Below, piece after piece: positions 15,950 to 24,133 of a stretch of 36,027 nucleotides of DNA (within the stretch, counting starts at the first letter, position 1; every line of letters starts with the position of its first letter). Made by a program: the position numbers and the translations under genes. The stretch comes from Spirochaetes bacterium RBG_16_49_21 (GTDB lineage: Bacteria > Spirochaetota > UBA4802 > UBA5550). A model generated the notes under the pieces. The model was not told the origin of the DNA and did no database searches. It saw nothing but the letters and a program-made list of their open reading frames with translations. The stretch is from positions 1 through 36,027 of the forward strand of contig MIBJ01000006.1 of assembly GCA_001829495.1 (NCBI GenBank), in the 5' to 3' direction.

Positions 15950-16573
15950 CTATTCCCGCTCCCTGCTTCTGATGCGTTCAATGACGGTATGCACGATCTC
16001 GGCGTCAAAACCTCTGCGCTGCAGAAAGTATGCCAGTTTGGTCAGCGCGTTTTTTTTGAGCTTCAGGGCGGCGTACTTCTTGCGTGCGGTTTCAAATATT
16101 GTATCAATGTCGGTATGCCGGGACTCAGACTCTTTTATTGCGGCCTTGATGATCGTTCTGGATATTCCTCTTTTCTGCAATTCGCTTGCCAGAAGGTGCT
16201 TCCCGACCAGTTTCTTATTCAACCTGCTGTCAATGAAACGCGCGGCGAAATCATAATCGTCAAGATACCCCGCATCAATAAGGCCGCGCACCACATCCTG
16301 GATTGTGTCGTGCGCGTATCCTTTTTTCTGCAGATACCGTTCCATTTCGGCAGCAGACCGTATCCGTATGGCCAGATAGTCAAGCGCCCTTCTTTTGCAC
16401 TGAAACCGCTGCGATTCTTCCTTAAGCTGTCGGTATTCGGTCGGGTCGATGCTCCTTCCGGAATCAAGTTTGTACAGATTTGAGATCTGATACGGCATGT
16501 ACAGCGATTCGCCGTTGTCGAGCTCAACGGTCACCTGATCGTCGGACATTTTGATTTTTGTTATTGTAACCAT
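15950..16573 (-). CDS. recX: Regulatory protein RecX
   Basis: RecX binds RecA filaments and limits recombination. The sequence shows three-helix RecX repeats: ALDYLAIRIRSAAEMERYLQ, then DVVRGLIDAGYLDDYDFAARFIDSRL (the hallmark segment), GKHLLASELQKRGIS and a last repeat ending RRGFDAEIVHTVIERI. At 207 residues from the ATG at 16573 it is normal length. The upstream ATG at 16606 lies in the loop of the rpsI terminator, and its apparent ribosome site is the terminator stem, so I prefer 16573. Usual partner recA is not in the window. Confidence 0.9.
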   Translation of the reverse strand: MVTITKIKMSDDQVTVELDNGESLYMPYQISNLYKLDSGRSIDPTEYRQLKEESQRFQCKRRALDYLAIRIRSAAEMERYLQKKGYAHDTIQDVVRGLIDAGYLDDYDFAARFIDSRLNKKLVGKHLLASELQKRGISRTIIKAAIKESESRHTDIDTIFETARKKYAALKLKKNALTKLAYFLQRRGFDAEIVHTVIERIRSRERE

Positions 16574-16590
16574 TCTCGCACCGGTACAAA

Positions 16591-16618
16591 TAAAAAGAGG
16601 ATGCATGTCTGCATCCTC
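16591..16618 (-). terminator. Rho-independent terminator after rplM-rpsI
   Basis: On the minus strand GAGGATGCA (16618-16610) pairs with TGCATCCTC (16605-16597) around a GACA loop and is followed by TTTTTA. It lies 25 bp past the rpsI stop. Confidence 0.85.
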
Positions 16619-16642
16619 CCCGCTTCTTTCGCCCTGTGGTGA

Positions 16643-17032
16643 TTAACGTTTCGAAAACTGGAATCTTTTTCGGGCTTTTTTCTGTCCCGGCTTCTTCCGT
16701 TCAACTTCCCGGGAATCCCTGGTGAGAAACCCGCCGTCACGGAGCTGCTTTTTCAGTCTCTCATCAATCTTGACCAGGCACCGGGCTATAGCCATCTTGA
16801 CGGCCCCCGCCTGGCCGGACCAGCCGCCCCCGTCGACATTCGCCGCTACATCGTACTTGTCCAGCATGCCAACATATTCGAGGGGCTGACGGACGATCAG
16901 CCCAAGGGTCTGCCGCCGGAAGTACTCGCTCACCGGCTGCTTGTTTACGGTGATAGTACCCGAGCCGGGCGAGAGCCGGACCCTGGCCACTGACGTCTTT
17001 CTTCTTCCCGTGGAATAATACTGCTCAGCCAT
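16643..17032 (-). CDS. rpsI: Small ribosomal subunit protein uS9
   Basis: S9 is a structural protein of the 30S subunit whose C-terminal tail reaches the P-site tRNA. The start YYSTGRRKTSVARVRL, the central VNKQPVSEYF and NVDGGGWSGQAGAVKMAIARCL, and the C-terminal PGQKKARKRFQFSKR are all as expected, including the invariant terminal SKR. At 129 residues it is the usual length. It follows rplM by 12 bp in the conserved pair and is closed by the terminator at 16591-16618. Confidence 0.98.
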   Translation of the reverse strand: MAEQYYSTGRRKTSVARVRLSPGSGTITVNKQPVSEYFRRQTLGLIVRQPLEYVGMLDKYDVAANVDGGGWSGQAGAVKMAIARCLVKIDERLKKQLRDGGFLTRDSREVERKKPGQKKARKRFQFSKR

Positions 17033-17044
17033 ATCTGTTCCTCT

Positions 17045-17497
17045 TCAGATTTTCTGTTGGATGTTGATAGGTTCAGGCTGCTGCGCTTGATGGGGATGCT
17101 CGCTGCCGGCATACACCTTAAGGTTGCCGAATATCTTTCTGCCGAGCCTGCCTTTCGGGAGCATGTTTTTAACCGCATGTTCAATAATGAATTCCGGCCG
17201 CTCATTCAGGAATTTTCTGATATTGACGAATTTTATTCCTCCCGGGTATTGTGAATGCCTGAAATATTCCTTATCCTGGGCTTTCGCGCCGGTCAGAACC
17301 ACCTTTTCGGCATTGATGACTATGACGTTGTCTCCCATATCCAGGTGAGCGGTGAAATCCGGCTTATGTTTTCCCCGGAGCAGCTTCGCAATTTCAGACG
17401 CAAGCCTGCCTAATATTTTTCCCTCAGCGTCAATGATAAACCACTTTTTGTTTATTTCAGACGCTTTCATATTATATGTCTTCTGAATGCTTTTCAT
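17045..17497 (-). CDS. rplM: Large ribosomal subunit protein uL13
   Basis: L13 is an early-assembly protein of the 50S subunit. The sequence shows KKWFIIDAEGKILGRLAS, AKLLRGKHKPDF, GDNVIVINAEKVVLTG and RHSQYPGG, then MLPKGRLGRKIFGNLKVYAG. The ATG at 17497 is preferred over the GTG at 17506 because it matches the family start; neither has a clear Shine-Dalgarno. With 150 residues it is slightly longer than usual because of a Gln-rich tail. It is first in the rplM-rpsI pair, with a promoter at 17539-17567. Confidence 0.97.
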   Translation of the reverse strand: MKSIQKTYNMKASEINKKWFIIDAEGKILGRLASEIAKLLRGKHKPDFTAHLDMGDNVIVINAEKVVLTGAKAQDKEYFRHSQYPGGIKFVNIRKFLNERPEFIIEHAVKNMLPKGRLGRKIFGNLKVYAGSEHPHQAQQPEPINIQQKI

Positions 17498-17538
17498 ATA
17501 CGCCACTGTTTACTAAATTAAGATTACGAAAAATTTAA

Positions 17539-17567
17539 ATTATAATCAGGCCTGTTTCTGTCAATAA
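17539..17567 (-). promoter_or_regulatory. Promoter of rplM-rpsI
   Basis: On the minus strand TTATTG (17567-17562), a 17-nt spacer and a perfect TATAAT (17544-17539) lie about 40 bp before the rplM start. A TTGACA overlaps the -35 region but would leave only 14 nt of spacer. Confidence 0.6.
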
Positions 17568-17586
17568 AATAATAATTAATTTTAAG

Positions 17587-17631
17587 ATTAATTTAGCAGG
17601 GGTGCGCAAGGCACCCCCTGCTAAATTAATT
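17587..17631. repeat. Inverted repeat between rplM and the envelope lipoprotein gene
   Basis: ATTAATTTAGCAGGGG-TGC (17587-17605) pairs with GCACCCCCTGCTAAATTAAT (17612-17631) with one bulged base and a 6-nt loop. It lies between two divergent genes, so it is not an end-of-gene terminator for either; it could be an operator or a mobile repeat. Confidence 0.75.
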
Positions 17632-17655
17632 TAGAACTATCGATTTAAAAAGAAT

Positions 17656-17686
17656 TTGACTAATAATATAAAATAATTGTTATATT
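17656..17686 (+). promoter_or_regulatory. Promoter for the 17734 envelope operon
   Basis: TTGACT (17656-17661) is followed after 18-19 nt by TTATAT/TATATT (17680-17686), in AT-rich DNA about 45 bp before the first start codon. Confidence 0.45.
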
Positions 17687-17733
17687 AAAGGATATGATTC
17701 TCAGTTAGGAATTATTACAATCGAGGAGTTGGC

Positions 17734-18996
17734 ATGATGAAAAAGATAATCGCGGTACTGATTCCAATAATTTTTTTCGCCGGTGCGTTTTCGTGCGGCG
17801 GGGGAAAAAGCATAAAAGATAAAGAGCCGAATTCCTTTTCGCTTGATGAAAAATATGATAAAGCGGCCCCGGCCAAGGGGAGAGCCAAGGGGGTTGCGGC
17901 TATATTCGATAATGATAAGGCGCTGGCGCGCGATCGGGCCCTCAATGACGCGCGGAACAAGCTGGTCGAGCAGGTTCTCGGCTCAACCGTCTCGGGGAGA
18001 AGCTTGATGAAAAATTTCGAGCTCGTCTCAACCCTGGTTGAAGCAAAATCGTACGGCCTGGTCAAAAACGAGAGGATCGTCGATGAGCGGGCCGACGCCG
18101 ATATGTACACGGTGGAGATAGAAGGCACGGTGGAGCCGGCGATCGTTGAGGACGCGATAAAGGACGCCCTGAACAGATATGGCAGGCCGAAATTCATCGT
18201 TTTGGTCAATGAGTCCTTTGAGGGAAGGCCGAGCATGCCGGGATATACGGCGACCGAGACGATCATGCAGGATATCATGGGCAATCTCGGGTTTGAATTC
18301 GTGGACGCGCAAACAACGAAGAAGCTCATGAAGAACGAGAGGTCAAAAATGCAGATGGCCATGGCAGGAGATATAAGCGACGATGTCCGCCGGCTGCTGT
18401 TGGACTCCGTAGGCGCCGAGGTCGTCATATCGGGAGTCGTGACGACCGATGATCAAACCTCCATTCTGAAAAAACAGTTCAAGGATATCGACATGAAATC
18501 CAAGCGCGCCAGCGTGACCCTCAAGGCAGTGGATGTTTATACCGCGAGAATCTTGGGGACGAAAGCCGTGGCGGCGGGCGGGGTGGATATCAGCGGCCAG
18601 GTGGCTTCCCAAAAGGCGGTGGAGAACGCCTTAAAAAGAAAGGACGCGTTGGGAAGCGAAAAAAATAATCCGGGAAAATTCATCGACGACATCGTACGAA
18701 AATTCGTTGAATCAGCCACGCATCGTCAGATCAATGTTCTCATCACCGGCCTTGACTATAGCGGGCTGAAAAAATTCAGGAACCAGGTCGAAAACAGAAT
18801 CCGCGGAGTGCAGCAGGTATTGGACAAGGGGAGGGTCGGGAGAGCAGCCAGACTGGAGGTTTATTTTGCCGGGACCACCAATGAATTTCTTGATGAGCTC
18901 AAGGCAAAGGCGGATAAGCTCGGGTTCGTAATTGAAGTGCCTGAAAATTTTCCGAACAGGGCGGCGATTCAGGCGAAGCTGATTGAAAACAAATAG
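17734..18996 (+). CDS. FlgT/LPP20-like envelope lipoprotein
   Basis: The lipobox AGAFSC places a lipidated Cys near residue 21. Next comes a FlgT/LPP20-type domain (about 50-150: DKALARDRALNDARNKLVEQ, GSTVSGRSL, SYGLVKNERIVDE), then an alpha/beta domain like TolB-N/CsgG (about 150-300: KFIVLVNESFEG, VGAEVVISGVV, ILGTKAVAAGG) and a C-terminal domain (about 310-420: INVLITGLDYSGLKKF). The start has GAGGAG before it. FlgT itself belongs to flagellar H-rings of Gram-negatives, which spirochaetes lack, so a different envelope role is likely. It leads a run of four same-strand genes with a LysM lipoprotein next. Confidence 0.7.
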   Translation: MMKKIIAVLIPIIFFAGAFSCGGGKSIKDKEPNSFSLDEKYDKAAPAKGRAKGVAAIFDNDKALARDRALNDARNKLVEQVLGSTVSGRSLMKNFELVSTLVEAKSYGLVKNERIVDERADADMYTVEIEGTVEPAIVEDAIKDALNRYGRPKFIVLVNESFEGRPSMPGYTATETIMQDIMGNLGFEFVDAQTTKKLMKNERSKMQMAMAGDISDDVRRLLLDSVGAEVVISGVVTTDDQTSILKKQFKDIDMKSKRASVTLKAVDVYTARILGTKAVAAGGVDISGQVASQKAVENALKRKDALGSEKNNPGKFIDDIVRKFVESATHRQINVLITGLDYSGLKKFRNQVENRIRGVQQVLDKGRVGRAARLEVYFAGTTNEFLDELKAKADKLGFVIEVPENFPNRAAIQAKLIENK

Positions 18997-19072
18997 ATAC
19001 GGTAAAAGCATTGACAAAAAGGATAAATTGACGGCATTCTATCGACATCATGATCGCGGTGAGAGGTTCCGT

Positions 19073-20566
19073 ATGGTATCAACCAGATCATCCGGAAGAT
19101 TATTTTTATTGATTTTTTCAGTAGGTATGATCTTCTCCTGCAAATTGGATGTTCCGATAAAAGAGATGACTGAGGCGAGAAGCGCGATCGCCAAAGCGCG
19201 CCAGGTCATGGCGGAAAAATACGACCCCGATAACCTCAACAAGTCCATAAAAGAGCTTTATACCGGACATGATTTTCTTGTCAGAAATGACGTCCCCGGC
19301 GCCAAAAAGGCGGCGGAGGCCTCACGGTTGTCCGCTCTCGCAGCGATAAGCGCGTCCCTTCCCCGCGCTGCAGAAGATTCCCTGACAGAAGCCAAAGCAG
19401 TGTATCAGGAAGCCGACAAGCTCCTTGCCGAGAGTTTTGCGCCCGAACAGTTTGCCGGCTCAAAAAAAAGCATTGATGAAGCTGAAAAACTTAAAAATGA
19501 GCAGAATCTTCTTGATTCATTCATGAAATCAAGGGAAGCGGTATCCTTGGGGAGCGAGGCGAAGGCCATAGCCCTGAAAAAGGTTCCCCAGATCAACGAG
19601 GGCATTGATAAAATGAAAATAGAAATCAATGACCTGAAGTCGCAGAATATTTCCGAGCCGCAGAAGCAGGAGCTGCCGGCGGTTTCGGAGAAACTGGACA
19701 AGGCGCTCCAACTGGTTTCCCAATACGATCTGAAACAGGCGGCTCCCCTTATACGCGAAGCTGAAGACGCCATCAATAAGATCAAGGCAGCGGCCAGGAA
19801 GAAGTCGGCTAAAGACCGGATCGCCGAGCTCCGGCAGGATGCGGAAGCATTGAGAAAAAAGCGGGGCAGTGAATTTGCCGGAGAGGATATCGACGGCGTC
19901 GTTGCCCTGCTCAATGAGGCCGATTCACTGGTGGAGCAGGACAAGCCCGATGCCGCCCGGAATAAGATCTCCGATGCCGAGAAATCGCTTGCCCTGGCTC
20001 AAGCGAAGACGACTAAAGGGCTTGCCATTGAAAAATCGAAAACCGTGGGCAAGCTCCTCGATGATACGAGGAAAATGGACACTCAAAACAAATTTCAGAA
20101 TGAAATCAATACCGCCTCTTCCGTTTATGCCGAAGGTAAAAAGCTTCTGGAAAGCGAATCATATAAGGAGAGCCTCGCAAAATTTGAAGACGCCGAAGCC
20201 CTGCTCAAATCCATCAGCGTGGCGCGGGAGAAGGGGTATTTGGAAAAAAAGGGCATGAAAGAGCTGGAGGGGAAAATGATTTATAAGGTGGTTTACAACC
20301 GCTCCAAACGGGACTGCCTCTGGAGAATAGCCCACAAGGTGTACAAAAGGGCCCAGCTCTGGCCGCTGATCTACATGGCTAACAAGGATCAAATCAAAGA
20401 CCCGGATATCATTTTTCCCGGTCAGTCATTCATCATCCCGGAAATACCGGCAAAGAAAAAAATGGAGTTTATAGAAAAAAGGGAGGGTAGAGAGGGTAAG
20501 GAAGCTCCGGTCCCGGACAAGCCTGAGGAGAAAAAAGCAGGCGCAGAAACCGGTGAAAAGGTCTGA
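19073..20566 (+). CDS. LysM-domain lipoprotein with long alpha-helical repeats
   Basis: The start at 19073 is chosen because GAGAGG precedes it and it begins a lipoprotein signal (GRLFLLIFSVGMIFSC). The frame extends to 18983 but has no ribosome site there. About 350 residues of charged, Ala/Lys/Glu-rich helix follow, with loosely repeated units (AEDSLTEAKAVYQEADKLLAE, INTASSVYAEGKKLLESE) like helical-hairpin or TPR-type repeats. A LysM domain lies at about 403-455 (YKVVYNRSKRDCLWRIAHKVY to IIFPGQSFIIP). The tail is Lys/Glu-rich. It should be lipid-anchored and bind peptidoglycan, tethering membrane and wall. The next gene starts 12 bp later. Confidence 0.85.
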   Translation: MVSTRSSGRLFLLIFSVGMIFSCKLDVPIKEMTEARSAIAKARQVMAEKYDPDNLNKSIKELYTGHDFLVRNDVPGAKKAAEASRLSALAAISASLPRAAEDSLTEAKAVYQEADKLLAESFAPEQFAGSKKSIDEAEKLKNEQNLLDSFMKSREAVSLGSEAKAIALKKVPQINEGIDKMKIEINDLKSQNISEPQKQELPAVSEKLDKALQLVSQYDLKQAAPLIREAEDAINKIKAAARKKSAKDRIAELRQDAEALRKKRGSEFAGEDIDGVVALLNEADSLVEQDKPDAARNKISDAEKSLALAQAKTTKGLAIEKSKTVGKLLDDTRKMDTQNKFQNEINTASSVYAEGKKLLESESYKESLAKFEDAEALLKSISVAREKGYLEKKGMKELEGKMIYKVVYNRSKRDCLWRIAHKVYKRAQLWPLIYMANKDQIKDPDIIFPGQSFIIPEIPAKKKMEFIEKREGREGKEAPVPDKPEEKKAGAETGEKV

Positions 20567-20578
20567 GAAAAGTAATTG

Positions 20579-21778
20579 GTGAAAAAAGTAACCCTTATTT
20601 TCTTTACGACGGCGTCGATTTTTTTTGTTTATTCACGCGCCCATTCCCGCGACATCAACCTTGATGGTATATACGTCAAGGAGAGCTCCCCCTATTATGA
20701 TAAGCTCCTGGAAAAAAAACTGACCGCGTATCAGATTGTCAATTCGCAGTTCATCGGCAGGAACGTAATTTTTGCGTCCTGGAATGACGGTTTCAATATA
20801 ATTTATATAAAAGAATTTCCGGACCTGAATATCCTCTATTCCTACAACCGGATCACCCAGAGCCACACAGAACTATGCAGAATAAAAGGAACAATAGCTG
20901 CAGCGATAAACAGCATCAATGGAAGGTTCATATATCTCAAGCGTCTGCGCGAAACCGAAGATCATTCGGTGAAGGGCGAGACCATCGCGGTTAATCTGAA
21001 TTCAAAAAAGCTACAGGTACTCGAGCCCGCCTATCCGTTTATTGATTTTTCCCTTTCTCCCGATGGAAGGGGTATCCTGTATGAAACAGGCAGGGGGATC
21101 GTCGAATACATTCCTGAAACGAACACCAGGAGCCTGATTATCGAAAGATCCGAATACGCCGATATTGTTCAATCCGGATCTCCCGCGATCGCATACCTGT
21201 CGCCCAACAGAAAAAAGATCGTTCTGGTAAACGGGAGCGGCGGGTCATACCGGGCAAAGGTCTTCGGGCATGGAGCGTCGCTGAAGCTTGACGGTATCAC
21301 CTCGGCATCCGAGGTCTTCTGGATAAACAATGACCGTCTTGTCTATCGGAAAGGCTATGCCGGGAGCTATTCAATTCATGTGTACGATGCGGCGGCGCGC
21401 GCATCGAAGGTTTTGTCCGGAAGCTCATTGAATACCAATATCCGGTTCTCAAACCTTGCGAAGATGATTTCTTTTTTACAGGACCAGATAATACAGATCT
21501 ATGACGTACGGCGGAATCAGGTCGTGAATACCGGGCTTGAGGGTGAAGACGTTCTCTTTTCTCCGGACGGAAGCAGATTCATATCTCTGTATTTAAAAAA
21601 GCTGTTCATCAGCAACATCCATACCGTAAAAAAGAAAAATTTGGAGATGGTCGGTATATCACGGCAGATAAAGGAGCTGTATAAAAATCTTCTTGATTCC
21701 CGGAACGACTGGTCCAATGATTACTCGCCGGAATATTTAAGGAGAAAAATTTCAGCGTATAATAAAATTGCAGAATAG
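20579..21778 (+). CDS. Secreted beta-propeller (TolB/WD40-like) protein
   Basis: A signal peptide (TLIFFTTASIFFVYSRAHS) leads into about 370 residues with repeated propeller strands: FSLSPDGRGILYETGRG, IAYLSPNRKKIVLVNG, NNDRLVYRKGYAGSYSIHVYD and LFSPDGSRFISLYLKKLFI. The SPDG motifs are typical of TolB/PD40-type blades. GTG at 20579 is the likely start, 12 bp after the LysM gene. It probably acts as a periplasmic protein-binding platform for the two upstream lipoproteins. No enzyme motif is seen. The C-terminal 45 residues are helical and outside the propeller. Confidence 0.75.
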   Translation: MKKVTLIFFTTASIFFVYSRAHSRDINLDGIYVKESSPYYDKLLEKKLTAYQIVNSQFIGRNVIFASWNDGFNIIYIKEFPDLNILYSYNRITQSHTELCRIKGTIAAAINSINGRFIYLKRLRETEDHSVKGETIAVNLNSKKLQVLEPAYPFIDFSLSPDGRGILYETGRGIVEYIPETNTRSLIIERSEYADIVQSGSPAIAYLSPNRKKIVLVNGSGGSYRAKVFGHGASLKLDGITSASEVFWINNDRLVYRKGYAGSYSIHVYDAAARASKVLSGSSLNTNIRFSNLAKMISFLQDQIIQIYDVRRNQVVNTGLEGEDVLFSPDGSRFISLYLKKLFISNIHTVKKKNLEMVGISRQIKELYKNLLDSRNDWSNDYSPEYLRRKISAYNKIAE

Positions 21779-21832
21779 CCTGCAAGGCCGCTTCCCTGAT
21801 TGTAAAAACCGAGTTTGGGAAATCCGGTTTTA

Positions 21833-22780
21833 ATGTTTTCATCTTTTAATACTTTAATGAGCTCGATTAAAAATTTTTTCATACGCTACTTGGTAAGGCT
21901 GAATACAGGGTTACGGGCGCCGGCCCGAATTCCGGACACAATGCACGGCGCCGATGAGTCACGGGAAAGTCCCGTTGTTAATGCTCTTCTTTTTATTGCA
22001 ACATTCGTCTCCACCACCATTGTCGGAGCAACCGCGGCCGGTTCGTTTGCCGGCGTATTGATCAGCGGACTGCCCTATTCGATAACGCTGATGACAATAC
22101 TTTTAGCCCATGAATTCGGCCATTTTTTCGCTGCGCGGGCGTTCAGGGTCAGGTCCACGCTCCCCTATTTCATTCCTTTCCCGTCGCTCGTGGGGACCAT
22201 GGGAGCTGTTATAAAGACAAAATCAGCCATACCTCATCGCCGCGCCCTTTTCTATATTGGAGTGATGGGGCCCCTGCCTGGATTTATACTGAGCCTTGCA
22301 GCGGTTATTGCCGGCATATATCTGTCAGAAATCAAACCTCTCCCTACTGTAGGAGAGGGAGGATTCATACTGGGCGATTCTTTCCTTGTCGCAATAATTA
22401 TTAAGCTGATCCATGGCACCATACCGGCAGGGTTTGATATATTTCTTTCCCCCTATGCTAAGGCGGGCTGGTTCGGATTTCTTATAACCAGCCTTAATCT
22501 CATGCCGATCGGTCAGCTCGACGGCAGCCATATACTTTATGCGCTGATCGGGAGGAACCAGCTTTTTTTCGGATGGATCTCTTTTGCCGGGCTTATCGTG
22601 CTCTCCTTTATCTGGCCCGGGTGGATAGTCTGGATCATCATGACGCTTATTCTCCTGATGGTGGGCCATCCTGATATTCCGGAAGGAACAGAGTTATCCG
22701 GTGTTGAAAAAACAATCGGATGGATTTGCATGATAATTTTCGTCCTCACGTTCGTGCCGGTGCCGATTGATTTTATATAA
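21833..22780 (+). CDS. Site-2 protease-family (M50) intramembrane metalloprotease
   Basis: The zinc motif HEFGH (residues 93-97 from the ATG at 21833) lies in a hydrophobic helix, and the second motif, NLMPIGQLDGSH (Asp230), supplies the third ligand. About seven membrane helices are visible. There is no PDZ domain, so this is the minimal group of the family. Such enzymes cut transmembrane anti-sigma factors or remnant signal peptides; the substrate is unknown. The start is uncertain: 21815 (TTG) and 21857 (ATG) are also open, and none has a good ribosome site. It is 54 bp after the propeller gene. A short palindrome-like CCTCTCCCTACTGTAGGAGAGG lies in the coding region near 22338. Confidence 0.88.
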   Translation: MFSSFNTLMSSIKNFFIRYLVRLNTGLRAPARIPDTMHGADESRESPVVNALLFIATFVSTTIVGATAAGSFAGVLISGLPYSITLMTILLAHEFGHFFAARAFRVRSTLPYFIPFPSLVGTMGAVIKTKSAIPHRRALFYIGVMGPLPGFILSLAAVIAGIYLSEIKPLPTVGEGGFILGDSFLVAIIIKLIHGTIPAGFDIFLSPYAKAGWFGFLITSLNLMPIGQLDGSHILYALIGRNQLFFGWISFAGLIVLSFIWPGWIVWIIMTLILLMVGHPDIPEGTELSGVEKTIGWICMIIFVLTFVPVPIDFI

Positions 22781-22814
22781 CCGACTCGACATAGGCGAAT
22801 TAATTTTAAAAAGA

Positions 22815-22832
22815 GTAACCGCCGATTCACGC
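22815..22832. repeat. Partial copy of the 650-711 repeat
   Basis: GTAACCGCCGATTCACGC differs from 650-667 at one base in 18. Only half of the palindrome is present. Confidence 0.5.
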
Positions 22833-22834
22833 AG

Positions 22835-23137
22835 TTACGTTTTGTTTCTCTTGTTAAATTCCCGGTATTCGATATGATTTCTGATGATTTTTACGGAAGA
22901 CAGAATATCCAAAGAATACCAGCCCGCCATGAGAGTATAGAACACCTCCCGGCCGATGCTGCCGTAAAAAAAAATTATCCTTCCCTCCGTGTCTGCAACA
23001 AAGACTCCCCACGAGAGCACTCCCGTCGTTATAAGACCGAGGAATGCTATGGCTGCCACAGCAGAAAATCCGCTCCGGTATTTTCTGGTTATCAGTGCGA
23101 TATGGAACGCAATGACCGCAACTACTATGAACGTCAT
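22835..23137 (-). CDS. Small membrane protein, function unknown
   Basis: This has 100 residues from the ATG at 23137, with three hydrophobic helices (about 2-14, 23-44, 58-75), a conserved-looking FFYGSIGREVFYTLMAGWYS segment and a charged C-terminus. The start is preferred over 23164 because an AGGTTGA site lies just upstream. It is on the opposite strand to both neighbours and not part of their operons. I do not recognise a family. Confidence 0.6.
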   Translation of the reverse strand: MTFIVVAVIAFHIALITRKYRSGFSAVAAIAFLGLITTGVLSWGVFVADTEGRIIFFYGSIGREVFYTLMAGWYSLDILSSVKIIRNHIEYREFNKRNKT

Positions 23138-23345
23138 ATTCAACCTGCCTGATGGGTAATCCAATAAAATATCTTCTTTGCGACTCTGCGTCTCTGCGAG
23201 AACCTCTTTTTAGGCAGCCTCCGTTTTTACATAATTATATTCGCTGGACCCGTGCCCCTTGCTGGCGGACAGAGGGTCTAAGTGAGGAATTTCTCGAAAT
23301 TTAATTCACGTCCCCGGCAGCGCTAAGGCAATACTATTAATAAAC

Positions 23346-23374
23346 TTGACAAACAATTCGTCATCGCATATTCC
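23346..23374 (+). promoter_or_regulatory. Candidate promoter for the 23396 gene
   Basis: TTGACA (23346-23351), a 17-nt spacer and TATTCC (23369-23374) lie just before the start, with AAGG as ribosome site. The gap 23138-23395 otherwise shows only a TTTGCGACTCTGCGTCTCTG repeat-like stretch near 23177. Confidence 0.5.
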
Positions 23375-23395
23375 TTTTATTATAAGGTCTTCGGT

Positions 23396-24121
23396 ATGAA
23401 GCGGTCAGCAGTCAACAAAATATTCATTATAGGTATATTATCCTCCGTTGTTTTCCTGCCGAATCATAAAATCTCAGGACAAAATTATCCCATAACTCCT
23501 GAGCGTTCTGAACAGATCATCGATAAAATATATGAAAAATACATTCCGGTATATAAAAAATACAGGGGCGTTGGATCAGTCCGTAACATTGACATTATTG
23601 AATATAATCCAAATACAAACACATTGATCAACCGGTCTCACGTTTCTCTGATTCGTAAAGACTATTTCTATAAAAAGTCCGAGATTGAAATCCTGGAGTA
23701 CATCAAAAACGACAAAGTAATGCAGCCCTCTGAATATGAGAACAGGATAATTGAAATCCCTGATCCAATACTTGATGAAAACGGCAGAAAATTGTATTTA
23801 ACCAGGATCACGAATATCGCTGCCGTATCCAAGCAGAAGTGTTATCAGATGAAGGTGGTTCCCCGGAAAAAAACCGCCAAGTATTTTGGCGGGTTTTTGT
23901 ATTTTAAAATGGATACCCTGGAGCTCATGCTTTTGGAAGGGAGCCTGGGCGATCTGCCTTTTTCCTTCAAAGAGTATAGTATGAAGTATTTTTTCGAACA
24001 TGAAGGGGATCTGCCGGTGCTTAAATCCGGATCATTTATCATGAGAACTTATATTCCGGTGCTCCAGCCGGATCGAAGGTTTGTCATAAGCGTTAACGTG
24101 ATTGAGAGTAAACTGTTATAG
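23396..24121 (+). CDS. Secreted protein of unknown function
   Basis: A signal peptide (IFIIGILSSVVFLPNHKISGQ) is followed by about 210 residues of mixed alpha/beta character, rich in Tyr, Lys and Ile, with motifs such as RNIDIIEYNPNTNTL, RKLYLTRITNI and KYFGGFLYFKMDTLELMLLEG. Alternating strands with a 'KMDTLELMLLEG' turn recall LolA-like lipoprotein-carrier folds, but the resemblance is weak. The next lipoprotein gene starts within a few bases of its stop, so the two are an operon and probably function together in the periplasm. Confidence 0.65.
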   Translation: MKRSAVNKIFIIGILSSVVFLPNHKISGQNYPITPERSEQIIDKIYEKYIPVYKKYRGVGSVRNIDIIEYNPNTNTLINRSHVSLIRKDYFYKKSEIEILEYIKNDKVMQPSEYENRIIEIPDPILDENGRKLYLTRITNIAAVSKQKCYQMKVVPRKKTAKYFGGFLYFKMDTLELMLLEGSLGDLPFSFKEYSMKYFFEHEGDLPVLKSGSFIMRTYIPVLQPDRRFVISVNVIESKLL

Positions 24122-24133
24122 AGGATGAATAGT

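Noticed and set aside
16597..16621. Strong ribosome site for a recX start at 16606
   Set aside because: The GGAGG is part of the stem of the rpsI terminator and the ATG lies in its loop; the start at 16573 is more credible.
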